A stretch of 64,000 nt of DNA from Luteibacter jiangsuensis (lineage in GTDB: Bacteria > Pseudomonadota > Gammaproteobacteria > Xanthomonadales > Rhodanobacteraceae). The notes below the pieces were generated by a model. The model was not told the origin of the DNA and did no database searches. It saw only the letters and a list, made by a program, of their open reading frames with translations. Every line of letters starts with the position of its first letter. The stretch's first letter is position 1. The DNA is taken from positions 434,001 to 498,000 of the forward strand of contig NZ_JAUSSK010000002.1 in NCBI RefSeq assembly GCF_030812295.1. The letters run 5' to 3'. A program made the translations under genes and the position numbers. Below, piece after piece: positions 1 to 8,637 of the stretch.

Positions 1-24
1 GCCGACGACGACGATTCGCGTCAT
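1..24 (-). CDS. 5' end of a Rossmann-fold protein (partial)
   Basis: The complement of the first 24 bases starts with ATG and reads MTRIVVVG, the beta-strand that opens an FAD- or NAD-binding Rossmann fold. A GGAG ribosome-binding site lies nine bases upstream of the ATG, so the start looks genuine. The rest of the gene is outside the window. An NAD(P)/FAD-dependent oxidoreductase is the likeliest identity, but eight residues cannot decide it. Confidence 0.45.
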
Positions 25-139
25 GCTGGTTTGCTCCGGAGTAGGGATCGCGGAACGTCCGGTGTTCGCTGGTGGATGCGGGATGGCGCGCAAATATACG
101 CCTTGCACGCGCATGTTGCTTTCATGCGCATGCTTTCCC

Positions 140-493
140 TTACCGGGACAGGCCCTTGGCGTCGAGTTCGGCGAGGTAGGCGGGCCATGCCGTGTCGTAG
201 GCCCGGCCGAGGTCGTAGAGCGTGTCCCAGCCGAAGATGCCGCTGGCGTGGCCGTCGTCGAAGCGGATCAGTACGCCGTAGTGGCCGGTGGGTTCGAGCG
301 CGGTGATGCCCACATTGCGTTTGCCCGAGACAAGGACCTTCTGGCCCGGCCCATGGCCTTGCACCTCGGCACTGGGCGAGTTCACCCGGAGGTATTCACA
401 GGGAAGACGGAAGCGTTCGCCGTTGTCGAAAGCCACCTCGAGGATGCGCGAGGCCGAGTGCAGGACGATGTCGAGGGGGCGGGGGTGGGGCAT
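140..493 (-). CDS. DUF971 family protein
   Basis: This 117-residue protein has the DUF971 pattern (the fold found at the N-terminus of gamma-butyrobetaine hydroxylase): an LRVNSPSAEV segment, then a central strand pair around VGITALEPTGHYGVLIRFDDGHASGIFGWDTLYDLG. Free-standing DUF971 proteins are small cytosolic proteins. Some relatives bind metal or take part in Fe-S handling, but no function can be assigned here. It lies downstream of hslVU on the same strand. A repeat and a hypothetical gene separate it from hslU, so co-transcription is uncertain. Confidence 0.8.
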   Translation of the reverse strand: MPHPRPLDIVLHSASRILEVAFDNGERFRLPCEYLRVNSPSAEVQGHGPGQKVLVSGKRNVGITALEPTGHYGVLIRFDDGHASGIFGWDTLYDLGRAYDTAWPAYLAELDAKGLSR

Positions 494-540
494 GGGCCGG
501 TGGCCTTGGAATGGAGCGGGGAGCCGAGCTTAAGGCTTCT

Positions 541-651
541 TGTGGGAGAGCCGGCTCATTGTGGGAGCCGACTTGTCGGCGATGCCTGTCTACGAGGGGG
601 CGCCGGACATGATCGCGAGCACCCTTTCGCCGCGGAAGCGGCTCCCACACC
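541..651. repeat. REP-type palindromic repeat, copy A
   Basis: A GTGGGAGCCGACTTGTCGG arm begins at 561. The opposing arm GCGGCTCCCAC ends at 648. A broken extra arm (TGTGGGAG) precedes it at 541. The two arms are of different subtypes (GACTTGTC against a GGAAGC variant), so this copy is imperfect. It fills most of the 494-710 gap between two minus-strand genes, where nothing else coding is visible. It belongs to the family also found near 20.3, 22.7, 23.4, 41.8, 46.0, 51.7-52.0 and 58.4 kb. Confidence 0.8.
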
Positions 652-710
652 TACGCCGGCGGTGGCTTGCACACCTGCGGGCGATGGGACGATTCACCGC
701 TGCAATACGC

Positions 711-1328
711 TCAGGGCGCCCGGCCGAAGCCGTCGCCCGTGCCCTGCTCCAGCGGCGGCGGGTCGCCGGCCACGGCAAGCAGAGCGGTCGCGTAGGCGTC
801 TTCCATGCTCACCGTGGAAACCTCGTCCCACGAGAAGAACGAAGGCTCACGCAGCCACTCCGCGTCGGGCGTGATCTCCTGCATGTTGAAGCCTTCGTCT
901 TCGACGCTGACCACGCGGCCGATATAGCAGACCTCGGACTCGTCCTCGCTATCGACGTGCACGCCGATGACCGGCGCGTGTGCCGCCGCGGCCTTTACGA
1001 CCTGGGCGATGTCGTCGAGGGGGAAGTCCGCTGGCGGCGTCGGACGGATGCCCTTCATCGCCAGCGCCTTCTCGAGGAAGCCGGCGTGCTTGTCCGGTGC
1101 CTCGAATTCGGAGATGTCGCGGTGCCGCATGATGTACATGCCGTCATAGCTGACGCCATCGCCGACGACCCAGAGCAGGAAGAACTCGCGGCCGACACCG
1201 CCCACATAGCCGCAGAAGCTGCCGTGTTCGAGTTCGTCGCGCCAGAGACGCACCAGCTGCTGGTTGTCCTGCGCTTCGCGCAGGTTCGCTCGCTGGCCGT
1301 TTGTTTTGAGATGAATAACCTTGCCCAT
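711..1328 (-). CDS. Conserved hypothetical protein
   Basis: This predicted cytosolic protein has about 205 residues, is acidic, and has no signal peptide or membrane segment. The ATG giving MGKVIHLKTNG was chosen; an in-frame TTG three codons upstream is possible, and neither has a good ribosome-binding site. Visible features are a glycine/aromatic stretch (FCGYVGGVGREFFLLWVVGDGV) and a C-terminal half rich in Asp and Glu. I do not recognise the family. It is transcribed in the same direction as hslVU, 30 bases after hslU. Confidence 0.65.
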   Translation of the reverse strand: MGKVIHLKTNGQRANLREAQDNQQLVRLWRDELEHGSFCGYVGGVGREFFLLWVVGDGVSYDGMYIMRHRDISEFEAPDKHAGFLEKALAMKGIRPTPPADFPLDDIAQVVKAAAAHAPVIGVHVDSEDESEVCYIGRVVSVEDEGFNMQEITPDAEWLREPSFFSWDEVSTVSMEDAYATALLAVAGDPPPLEQGTGDGFGRAP

Positions 1329-1349
1329 ATACGTCAATAGTTTAGCAGA

Positions 1350-1362
1350 GGGGGAAGCCCCC
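1350..1362 (-). terminator. Possible weak hairpin after hslU
   Basis: On the minus strand GGGGG-CTT-CCCCC sits six bases beyond the hslU stop codon. It is followed by TCTGC, not a clear T run. It may attenuate read-through into the next gene, but it lacks the U tract of a proper intrinsic terminator. Confidence 0.3.
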
Positions 1363-1367
1363 GATGT

Positions 1368-2705
1368 TCAGAGGATGTAACGGCTCAAATCCTCGTCCTG
1401 GACCAGGGAAGCCAGGTTTTTATCGACATAATCGGCGTCGATCACATATTTTTCGCCGGATTTATCGGCAGCTTCGAAGGAGATCCGCTCCAGCAGCCGT
1501 TCCATCACCGTGTGCAGGCGGCGCGCGCCGATGTTTTCCGTCCGCTCGTTGACCTGGAAGGCCACGTCGGCCAAGCGGTCGATGCCCGATTCGGTGAAGT
1601 CGAGGGTCACGCCCTCGGTCTTGAGCAGCGCAACATATTGCTTGGTCAGGGCGTTGTTCGGCTCACGCAGGATTCGCTTGAAGTCGTCGACCGAGAGCGC
1701 ATTCAGTTCCACCCGAATGGGCAGGCGGCCCTGCAATTCCGGGATCAGATCCGAAGGCTTGGCCAGCGAGAACGCGCCAGAGGCAATGAACAGGATGTGG
1801 TCGGTCTTGATCGAGCCGTACTTGGTCGAGACAGTGGAGCCCTCGACCAGTGGCAGCAGGTCGCGCTGCACGCCTTCGCGGCTGACACCAGCGCCGCCCC
1901 ACTCCGAGCGCTGGGCGACCTTGTCGATCTCGTCGATGAAGACGATGCCGTTCTGCTCGGCGCTGTCCACCGCCTGGCTGCGCAGTTCCTCGTCGTTGAG
2001 CAGCTTGCCGGCCTCTTCCTCGACCAGGAGCGGACGTGCCTGGCGGATGCTCATCTTGCGCTTCTGCGACTTTTGCCCGCCGAGGTTCTGGAACATCTTG
2101 CCCAGCTGCTGGCTCATTTCCTCCATGCCCGGAGGCGTCATGATTTCCACGCCGACGTTCATGGAGAAATCCAGCTCGATCTCGCGATCATCGAGGGCAC
2201 CTTCGCGCAGCTGCTTGCGCAGCTTCTGCCGGGTGTCGCTGTCGATCGCGGTGACATTGCTGCCCGTGTCGTCCCAACCGCTGGACTGGCGCCGCGGCAG
2301 CAGGGCATCGAGCAGGCGGTCCTCGGCGGCGTCCTCGGCCTGGCTACGCACCCGGCCCTTGGCACGGTCGCGCACCAGCTTGTACGAGACGTCCGCCAGA
2401 TCGCGGATGATCGACTCCACATCCTTGCCGACATAGCCCACTTCGGTGAACTTCGTCGCTTCGACCTTCACGAAGGGCGCGTTGGCGAGCGTGGCGAGGC
2501 GACGGGCGATCTCGGTCTTGCCGACGCCGGTCGGGCCGATCATGAGGATGTTCTTCGGCGTGACCTCGTCGCGCATGCCTGGCTCGAGCTGCATGCGGCG
2601 CCAGCGGTTGCGCAGCGCGATGGCCACGGCGCGCTTGGCGTCATGCTGGCCGACGATATAGCGGTCCAGTTCGTTGACGATCTCGCGGGGAGTCAATTCG
2701 GACAT
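1368..2705 (-). CDS. hslU: HslU ATPase subunit of the HslVU protease
   Basis: HslU is the AAA+ unfoldase that feeds substrates to HslV. The 445-residue protein (start [10 protein letters not shown]) has the N-terminal YIVGQ box, Walker A GPTGVGKT at 57-64, the inserted I-domain at about 110-240, Walker B GIVFIDE at 253-259, and sensor II near [13 protein letters not shown]. It ends in DLSRYIL, the C-terminal tail that docks into HslV. The ATG at 2705 was preferred over upstream starts because it lies four bases past the hslV stop and matches the usual family N-terminus. It forms an operon with hslV. Confidence 0.97.
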   Translation of the reverse strand: MSELTPREIVNELDRYIVGQHDAKRAVAIALRNRWRRMQLEPGMRDEVTPKNILMIGPTGVGKTEIARRLATLANAPFVKVEATKFTEVGYVGKDVESIIRDLADVSYKLVRDRAKGRVRSQAEDAAEDRLLDALLPRRQSSGWDDTGSNVTAIDSDTRQKLRKQLREGALDDREIELDFSMNVGVEIMTPPGMEEMSQQLGKMFQNLGGQKSQKRKMSIRQARPLLVEEEAGKLLNDEELRSQAVDSAEQNGIVFIDEIDKVAQRSEWGGAGVSREGVQRDLLPLVEGSTVSTKYGSIKTDHILFIASGAFSLAKPSDLIPELQGRLPIRVELNALSVDDFKRILREPNNALTKQYVALLKTEGVTLDFTESGIDRLADVAFQVNERTENIGARRLHTVMERLLERISFEAADKSGEKYVIDADYVDKNLASLVQDEDLSRYIL

Positions 2706-2709
2706 CGGG

Positions 2710-3243
2710 TCAGAGCTCTTCGATCGAATAGTTGTGGTTGGTATAGATACAGATATCACCGGCGATCTTGAGCGCTTTTTCCACGATCATGCGCGCATCC
2801 AGCTCGGTATTCTCCATCAGGGCCAAGGCGGCGGACTGGGCGTAGGGGCCGCCCGAGCCGATGGCGATAAGGCCGTGTTCCGGTTCGAGCACGTCGCCGT
2901 TTCCGGAGATCAGCAGCGAGGATTCCTTGTCGGCGACGGCCAACATGGCTTCGAGGCGGCCCAGGCGGCGATCGGTGCGCCACTCCTTGGCCATCTCCAC
3001 CGCCGAACGGGTGAGGTTGCCGCCGTGCTTGACCAGCTTCTCCTCGAACAGTTCGAACAGGGTGAAGGCGTCGGCGGTGGCACCGGCAAATCCGGCCAGG
3101 ACGTCGCCCTTGCCGAGACGGCGCACCTTGCGCGCATTGGCCTTCATGACGGTATTGCCGAGGGTGACCTGTCCGTCACTGCCGATGACGACCTTGCCGT
3201 CGCGGCGGACGCAGACGATGGTCGTGGCATGCATCGGTTCCAT
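2710..3243 (-). CDS. hslV: HslV peptidase subunit (N-terminal Thr protease)
   Basis: HslV is the dodecameric threonine peptidase of HslVU. The 177-residue sequence contains [21 protein letters not shown] near its start; autoprocessing should expose the first Thr of TTIV (residue 7) as nucleophile. The [19 protein letters not shown] stretch is typical of the family. In Escherichia coli only Met precedes the catalytic Thr, whereas the chosen start leaves a six-residue leader (MEPMHA). An internal ATG at residue 4 would shorten this to three. hslU follows directly. Confidence 0.96.
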   Translation of the reverse strand: MEPMHATTIVCVRRDGKVVIGSDGQVTLGNTVMKANARKVRRLGKGDVLAGFAGATADAFTLFELFEEKLVKHGGNLTRSAVEMAKEWRTDRRLGRLEAMLAVADKESSLLISGNGDVLEPEHGLIAIGSGGPYAQSAALALMENTELDARMIVEKALKIAGDICIYTNHNYSIEEL

Positions 3244-3333
3244 AGTGCGTTCCTTGGGGGAGACGCCTGAGGTGGGGGCCGGCCGCGGGTGTCGCAAGTA
3301 CGGGCTGGCGGGAGTCGCCGGACACCAGGGCTT

Positions 3334-4245
3334 TCAGCCCTTTCGCTTCGCCCGCGGATGGGCTGCGTCGTACACCTTCGCCAGGTGCTGGAAATCCAGG
3401 TGGGTATAGATCTGGGTGGTGGCGATGTCGGCGTGGCCGAGGAGTTCCTGGACCGAGCGAAGGTCGCCCGAGGATTCCAGCATGTGGCTGGCGAAGGTGT
3501 GCCGCAGCATGTGCGGGTGAACCCGCTTGGCTTGTCCGCTGGACAGCTTGGCCAGGCGAAGTTGCACCGCGCGGGCGCCGATGGGCGCCCCGGCCCGTCC
3601 CTTGAACACCGGCTGTTCGGGCCCGTCCCCGCCGAGGGCGGCCAGGGCCCTGAGCGCGGCTATCGCATAGCGCCCCACGGGCAGGATGCGCGTCTTGTTG
3701 CCCTTGCCAAGCACGCGCACCTGGCCGTCGTCGAGGTCGAGGTCGCCCCAATGCAGGCCGCAAAGCTCCGACAGGCGCAGGCCGCTGGAATAGAACAGTT
3801 CCATCATCGCCGTATCGCGTGGCGCCAGTGTTCCGCCGAGGTTGGTTTCGACCAGTTCCTTCGCCTCATCGGCATCGAGCACCTGGGGCAGCTTGCGGCG
3901 CACCTTCGGCCCGCGCACGCCGGCGGCGGGATCGTGGTCGAGCTTGCCTTCCCGGCTGAGGTAGCGGAACAGACTGCGGGAGGCGGAGAGCAGCCGCTGG
4001 ATGCTGTTCGGCTCCAGGCCCCTCGGCTCGCGGCCGTCCTTGCCGCGCATGGGTCGATGCAGGCGCGCGATCATCGAGCGCATGCGGTCCGGGCCCAGGT
4101 GGTCGAAGCTGTCCAGGCCTTCGGCTTCCATGAATTCCAGCAACTTGCCCAGGTCGCGCCGGTAGGCCGCCAGGGTATGCGCCGAGGGTGCCCGCTCGGC
4201 GGCGAAATGGCGCAGGAAGGCCTCGACGGCCTCGCGCGGGTTCAC
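3334..4245 (-). CDS. xerC: Tyrosine recombinase XerC
   Basis: XerC, with XerD, resolves chromosome dimers at dif. The protein has 303 residues: a SAM-like core-binding domain (about 1-90) and a catalytic domain. Catalytic residues visible are Arg157 (SSGLRLSEL), Lys181 (GKGNK), His245 and Arg248 (HMLRH), His271 (LLGHADI) and Tyr280 (TQIYTH). Translation appears to start at a GTG overlapping the stop of DUF484 as GTGA, implying coupling. The order dapF-DUF484-xerC is conserved in gammaproteobacteria, which supports XerC over XerD. A 6-bp hairpin (AGGGCT/AGCCCT) overlaps the stop codon. Confidence 0.95.
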   Translation of the reverse strand: MNPREAVEAFLRHFAAERAPSAHTLAAYRRDLGKLLEFMEAEGLDSFDHLGPDRMRSMIARLHRPMRGKDGREPRGLEPNSIQRLLSASRSLFRYLSREGKLDHDPAAGVRGPKVRRKLPQVLDADEAKELVETNLGGTLAPRDTAMMELFYSSGLRLSELCGLHWGDLDLDDGQVRVLGKGNKTRILPVGRYAIAALRALAALGGDGPEQPVFKGRAGAPIGARAVQLRLAKLSSGQAKRVHPHMLRHTFASHMLESSGDLRSVQELLGHADIATTQIYTHLDFQHLAKVYDAAHPRAKRKG

Positions 4246-4928
4246 GCCGCCTTCCGCGCTCGTTCGATGGCCGAGCCGACGGTGGTCGAGATCATGTCCA
4301 GGAACAGCGTGCCCATGCCGGGGTGGAACCGGTCGGGATCGGCGCTTCCGATGGCGAGCAGCGCATCCTTGCCGATCCGCATCAGCGCGGCGGAACGGAC
4401 GTCCGGCGCGGTATCGCCGAACAGGCGGTGCAGCTTGTCGGGCGCCAGGCGACCGGCGACGGGATCGCCATGTTCCAGGAACGAGGCGAACTCGGGCAGC
4501 CCCGATGCACCGTGCGGCTCGCGCAGCAGCCAGGGCTCATCGGGGAGCCCGGCGAGGTCGCCGAAGAAGACCAGGCGCACCCGCTCGGACTGGAAATCCT
4601 CGGTCAGGCGGCGCACCACGTGCCTTACGGTGTCCTCGATATCGCTCGCTCCGAGCAGGGCCAGCATCAGGCCGTGCACGCGGCGCATCAGTTTTTCGTT
4701 GTCGGCGGCGACCGCCGTCAGTTCCTTGAGGCGTGTCTCCAGTTCCGCATTCTTCTCGCGCAGGCCGCGTAGCTGGTGCACGGCGAGCGAAGCAGCGGGA
4801 CCGTTCGCGCTGGGCAGCACCAGTTCGTTGGCGAGTTCGGGATAGCCGACGAGGAAGTCCGGATGCCGTCGCAGGTAGGACGCCACGGTGGCTGGCTTGA
4901 TATCGCCGTCGATCGCGGTGTCGGTCAT
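4242..4928 (-). CDS. DUF484 family protein (GAF-like)
   Basis: The 228-residue protein has an N-terminal VASYLRRHPDFLVGYPELANEL segment typical of DUF484. A coiled coil follows (LRGLREKNAELETRLKELTAVAADNEKL), then a GAF-like domain ending in LFLDMISTTVGSAIERA. The function in bacteria is unknown. The gene is almost always between dapF and xerC, as here, and overlaps xerC by four bases. It is expected to be cytosolic, since no signal or membrane segment is seen. Confidence 0.9.
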   Translation of the reverse strand: MTDTAIDGDIKPATVASYLRRHPDFLVGYPELANELVLPSANGPAASLAVHQLRGLREKNAELETRLKELTAVAADNEKLMRRVHGLMLALLGASDIEDTVRHVVRRLTEDFQSERVRLVFFGDLAGLPDEPWLLREPHGASGLPEFASFLEHGDPVAGRLAPDKLHRLFGDTAPDVRSAALMRIGKDALLAIGSADPDRFHPGMGTLFLDMISTTVGSAIERARKAA

Positions 4929-4986
4929 GTCGTTTCTTCCTCGAAGTGCTGCATGTGTCGCAGTGTGCCCCGTTCGCGTGCGAACG

Positions 4987-5814
4987 TCACACTTCGCCTT
5001 CGAAGACGAAGGCGGCAGGGCCGGTCATCCACAAGGTGTGGCCCGGGCCATGCCACTCGATGGTCAGTGTGCCGCCGGGCAGCTCCACATCGACGATGGG
5101 CGCGGCCAGGCCCAGGGATTGCGCCACGGCGGCGGCCGCGCAGGCACCCGTACCGCAGGCGCGGGTCCAGCCACTGCCCCGTTCGTGCACGCGCAGGCGG
5201 ATGCGGTCCGGGCCCAGGCGCTGGGCGAAACCCACGTTCGCACCTTGCGGAAAGGCCGGGTGGCTGGTGAGCGACGGCCCGAGCGCGTCCACGCGCGGGT
5301 CGTTCACATCGTCCACGAACACCACCGCGTGCGGGTTACCCATGGAAACCGCGCCGAAGCTCACGTCATCGCCATCGACCACAAGCGTATACGTGGCATG
5401 CGCGGGCCGGTCGAGCGGAATGGCGGATGGGGCGAAATCCGGCTCGCCCATGTCGACCACCACCTTGCCCGCATCGAGCACACGTACCGTGACCGGGCCG
5501 GAAGGACTCTCCAGGCGAACGTCACTGTCGCGCTCGATGGCGCCATCGCGGTACAGCCACGCGGCCACGCAGCGGACGCCGTTGCCGCACTGTCCGGAGG
5601 GCGAGCCATCGGCGTTCCAGATGCCGTAGTAGTAGGCGCAGGAAGGATCGCGCGCCGGCTCGATGCTGATCAGCTGGTCGAAGCCGATGCCCGTGTGCCG
5701 GTCGGCCAATGCGGCCACGCGGGCCGCGTTGGGCGTGCGCGGCGCGTCTTCACGCCAGTCGACGATCACGAAGTCGTTGCCGATTCCATGCATCTTGGTG
5801 AATCGGGAAGGCAT
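4987..5814 (-). CDS. dapF: Diaminopimelate epimerase
   Basis: DapF interconverts LL- and meso-diaminopimelate for lysine and peptidoglycan synthesis. The 275-residue protein has the two pseudo-symmetric halves, each with an active-site Cys: Cys76 in GQCGNGVR and Cys220 in RACGTGACAA. The N-terminus FTKMHGIGNDFVIVD is diagnostic. It lies six bases after lptM and 58 bases before DUF484, all on the minus strand, consistent with a lptM-dapF-DUF484-xerC operon. Confidence 0.97.
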   Translation of the reverse strand: MPSRFTKMHGIGNDFVIVDWREDAPRTPNAARVAALADRHTGIGFDQLISIEPARDPSCAYYYGIWNADGSPSGQCGNGVRCVAAWLYRDGAIERDSDVRLESPSGPVTVRVLDAGKVVVDMGEPDFAPSAIPLDRPAHATYTLVVDGDDVSFGAVSMGNPHAVVFVDDVNDPRVDALGPSLTSHPAFPQGANVGFAQRLGPDRIRLRVHERGSGWTRACGTGACAAAAVAQSLGLAAPIVDVELPGGTLTIEWHGPGHTLWMTGPAAFVFEGEV

Positions 5815-5820
5815 CGCGGG

Positions 5821-6036
5821 TTACTGGTGAATGACCGAATTGAACGGCGCGCGCGTGCTGCTGGCCGGTGGCGGCGCGAGCGACGTCGAGCTGGCGGCCG
5901 GATGCGTTCCCGTCTGCGGCTTGGCGGTGGCCGAAGCGGCGGGCGGCGGCGGCAGGAACAGCGGCCCCTTCTGGCCGCAGCCGGATAGCGCGGCGACGGT
6001 GGAGGCGAGGGCAAGCGGCAAGATGAGTCGGCGCAT
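5821..6036 (-). CDS. lptM: LptM (YifL-type) small lipoprotein
   Basis: This 71-residue lipoprotein has a short signal peptide and a lipobox LSGC (Cys20), followed by the signature GCGQKGPLFLP. Proteins with this signature were renamed LptM after LptM was shown to help oxidative maturation of the LPS translocon protein LptD. The tail is rich in Ala, Pro, Ser and Thr, as expected for a flexible periplasmic tether. The position directly upstream of dapF matches yifL-dapF in Escherichia coli. Confidence 0.88.
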   Translation of the reverse strand: MRRLILPLALASTVAALSGCGQKGPLFLPPPPAASATAKPQTGTHPAASSTSLAPPPASSTRAPFNSVIHQ

Positions 6037-6080
6037 GGGCGATTCCCCGGAAACGGAAGCCAGTATAGCCTCGGGGGCGC

Positions 6081-6551
6081 TCAAAGCAGCTTTTCGAAGC
6101 GGAAGGCGCCCGTGCCGTCGGCGTAGTAGTTCGCGTATTCGCCGATCCGCACGTAGCCCAGCCGTTCGTAGAGACGGATGGCCACGGCGTTGTCCTTGCG
6201 CACCTCCAGGCGAAGAGACCGGCAACCGCGTCCGCGCGCCGCGTTTTCCGATGCATGGATCAACGCGGAGCCCACGCCCTTGCCCTGGGCGTGTGGCGTG
6301 GTCGCGATGGAATACAGCCGTGCGACGGTCGTGCCCTTGCGGAAGAACACCACGGCCGTGCCGAGGAAGCGGCGATGGTTGGCACTGGCGACGAGCACCA
6401 ATGCGCTTTCGCTGTCGAGGTGCTTGCGATACTGGGCACGACTCAGGCGGTCCTGCACGAAGCTCGATTCCTCGAGCGCGACCAGGTCGTCGAGATCGCT
6501 CACTTCGGCGCGACGTACGCGTACCGAGGCGGTGACCGGGGGGGGCTGCAT
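6081..6551 (-). CDS. GNAT family N-acetyltransferase
   Basis: The 156-residue GNAT protein starts with VRVRRAEVSDLDDLVALE. It has the acetyl-CoA-binding motif A at Q89-G-K-G-V-G94 (PHAQGKGVGSALI), and motif B-like NAVAIRLYERLGYVRIG near the end, as in RimI-type enzymes. The ATG at 6551 follows a GGAG at about 12 bases; an ATG at 6659 would add a Pro/Arg-rich leader and is less likely. It is divergent from the ATP-grasp gene at 6789. This arrangement suggests a functional link, but the acceptor is unknown. Confidence 0.85.
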   Translation of the reverse strand: MQPPPVTASVRVRRAEVSDLDDLVALEESSFVQDRLSRAQYRKHLDSESALVLVASANHRRFLGTAVVFFRKGTTVARLYSIATTPHAQGKGVGSALIHASENAARGRGCRSLRLEVRKDNAVAIRLYERLGYVRIGEYANYYADGTGAFRFEKLL

Positions 6552-6788
6552 GCGCTTTGGGGACTCCGGCGCGGGTGGAGGACGGCTCGCGGGCCGAGCG
6601 GGGCGAAGCAAGCGCGGCACTGTAGACCTCGGGTCGGCACGGATCAATGACTTTTTCATGAATCCGTCCGGGCATTCGCCGGCGGCCCCGCTTGTGTGTC
6701 GCACCATCGCAGGCACACACTGCGGCACCGGCGAACGATCGGCCCCGGGCGGGGTCGAGTGAACGGAGTTGCCGTCTGTCGAGGTCTC

Positions 6789-8273
6789 ATGAGCCGGCTC
6801 GTCATCGTCGTGGAGAAAGCCTCGGACTGGGGCTCGTATTACCCGTCCGCCGATGTCGTCACCGCCATGGATTACCTCCGTCAGCCGGTGGGGGGCGACG
6901 ACGAGCGCACCCAGGTCATCAACCTGTGTCGCAACTACAAGTACCTGGGAACCGGATATTACGTTTCGCTGCTGGCCGAGGCACGCGGGCATAAGGTCAT
7001 ACCGTCCGTGCGTACCGTGAACGACCTTCGCCGCCGCTCGCTTTACGGCCTGGACATCGACGACCTCAACCAGAAGCTGGCCAAGTTCCTGCCGGCTGGC
7101 GGGCGCGATACCACCGATTTCGGCGTGCTCGTCTACTTTGGCGAGACGTCCTACGGGGACCTGCAGGATCTTGCGAGGCAGGTGTTCGATATGTTCCCTT
7201 GCCCGCTGATGCGCATCGAGTTCGAGCGTGACCGGGTCTGGCAGGTCTCCGCGATCAAGGCGGTGGGCCTGCACACGCTGGACGACGCCCAGGAAGATTC
7301 CTTCGCGCTGGCGCTGGAAAAGTTCTCGCGCAAGCTATGGCGCAAGCCGCGTGCCCGCCGCCGCTTCCGTTACGACATCGCCATGCTGGTCGATCCGAAC
7401 GAGCAGATGCCGCCTTCGAACAAGAAGGCGCTGAAGCAGTTCGTCGAGGCCGGCAAGCACCTGGGCATGGAAGTCGACCCGATCGGCAAGAACGATTACC
7501 AGCGGCTCGCCGAATACGACGGTCTCTTCATCCGTGAAACCACGGCCAGCGACAACCATACCTACCGCTTCGCCCATCGCGCGGAGAAGGAAGGCATGGT
7601 GGTGATGGACGATCCCACGTCGATCCTTCGTTGCACCAACAAGATCTTCCTGAACGACATGATGGTCTCGCGCAAGTTGGCCACCCCGATCACGGAGATC
7701 CTCTACCGCGACGATCCCAAGCGCCTGCGCGACCTGCACGAACGGCTGGGCCTGCCCATCGTGCTGAAGATTCCCGACGGCTCGTTCTCGCGCGGCGTGG
7801 TGAAGGTGGAAACCCGCGAGGCACTGGAGAAGGCCGCCGGCGAACTGTTCTCGCACAGCGCGTTGCTGATCGCGCAGGAATACCTCTACACGGAGTTCGA
7901 CTGGCGCATCGGCGTGCTCAACCACGAGCCGTTATATGCATGCCAGTACTTCATGTCGCGCGGTCACTGGCAGATCTACAACCACGGTGCCAAGGGCACC
8001 GCGAAATCCGGCGGCTTCCGCACCGTGCCCGTGCGCGATGCGCCCGCCGAGGTCGTGAAGCTCGCGCTCAAGGCCACCCAGACCATCGGTGACGGCCTCT
8101 ACGGGGTGGACCTCAAGCAGGTCGGCGAGCGCCCGGTGGTGATCGAGGTCAACGACAATCCATCGATCGACGCGGGGGTCGAGGATGCGTACCTCGGCGA
8201 GGACCTCTACCTGCGGATCATGCAGGAGTTTCTGCGCCGCCTCGAACTCAAGCGCCTGGGCATCCAGGCCTGA
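6789..8273 (+). CDS. RimK-family ATP-grasp ligase with RLAN N-terminal domain
   Basis: The 494-residue protein has an N-terminal RLAN-type domain (about 1-200; DWGSYYPSADVVTAMDYL, VINLCRNYKYLGTGYYVSLLAEARGHKVIPSV). A RimK-like ATP-grasp domain follows, with KIPDGSFSRGVVKV and the metal-binding EVNDNP at 453-458. ATP-grasp enzymes of this class form amide bonds between a carboxylate and an amino group. The substrates of RLAN members are not established. The GAGGT ribosome-binding site just before ATG 6789 fixes the start. The neighbour is a divergent acetyltransferase; the next gene is a small membrane protein on the other strand. Confidence 0.9.
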   Translation: MSRLVIVVEKASDWGSYYPSADVVTAMDYLRQPVGGDDERTQVINLCRNYKYLGTGYYVSLLAEARGHKVIPSVRTVNDLRRRSLYGLDIDDLNQKLAKFLPAGGRDTTDFGVLVYFGETSYGDLQDLARQVFDMFPCPLMRIEFERDRVWQVSAIKAVGLHTLDDAQEDSFALALEKFSRKLWRKPRARRRFRYDIAMLVDPNEQMPPSNKKALKQFVEAGKHLGMEVDPIGKNDYQRLAEYDGLFIRETTASDNHTYRFAHRAEKEGMVVMDDPTSILRCTNKIFLNDMMVSRKLATPITEILYRDDPKRLRDLHERLGLPIVLKIPDGSFSRGVVKVETREALEKAAGELFSHSALLIAQEYLYTEFDWRIGVLNHEPLYACQYFMSRGHWQIYNHGAKGTAKSGGFRTVPVRDAPAEVVKLALKATQTIGDGLYGVDLKQVGERPVVIEVNDNPSIDAGVEDAYLGEDLYLRIMQEFLRRLELKRLGIQA

Positions 8274-8282
8274 TCCTGGGCA

Positions 8283-8501
8283 TCAGCGACGAAACAGCGC
8301 CATCAGCAGGGCCATCGGCAGGCTTGGCTTCATCGCCACCAGAACGCTTGCCGGAGCCAGCAGCAACCAGAAGGCGGGAGTCCAGCCCAGCGTCTCGCTA
8401 TGCCCCGAAAGGGGTGTCAGCAGTAGCAGAAGGGCACCCGCGGCCAGCCAGCCCAGGGCGATGAGGGCGCGCAGGCGGCGCGGCGAGAGCGTGTCGTGCA
8501 T
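8283..8501 (-). CDS. Small two-helix membrane protein
   Basis: This 72-residue protein has two hydrophobic segments (about 11-31 and 43-68) separated by a short polar loop (SGHSETLG), with Arg-rich ends, so it is predicted to be an inner-membrane hairpin. A perfectly placed ribosome-binding site (GGAG, six bases before ATG) supports real translation. I do not recognise the family. It is convergent with the ATP-grasp gene, whose stop lies nine bases away. Confidence 0.65.
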   Translation of the reverse strand: MHDTLSPRRLRALIALGWLAAGALLLLLTPLSGHSETLGWTPAFWLLLAPASVLVAMKPSLPMALLMALFRR

Positions 8502-8637
8502 GGGCGTACTCCAGGCGTTGGGGTGGCGATGGAGGGAGCCTGGGCCGCCGCCGTCTCACGGACCGCGACCGGGGGACGACACGTTGTTAGAATCCTTCCG
8601 CCGGGCAGGGTGTTCCGGCGCTGTGCCAGGAGAATCC

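Noticed and set aside
6552-7274. Upstream extension of the GNAT gene over the divergent ATP-grasp gene
   Set aside because: The extra sequence is antisense to a certain gene and has no acetyltransferase similarity; ATG 6551 gives the normal domain start.
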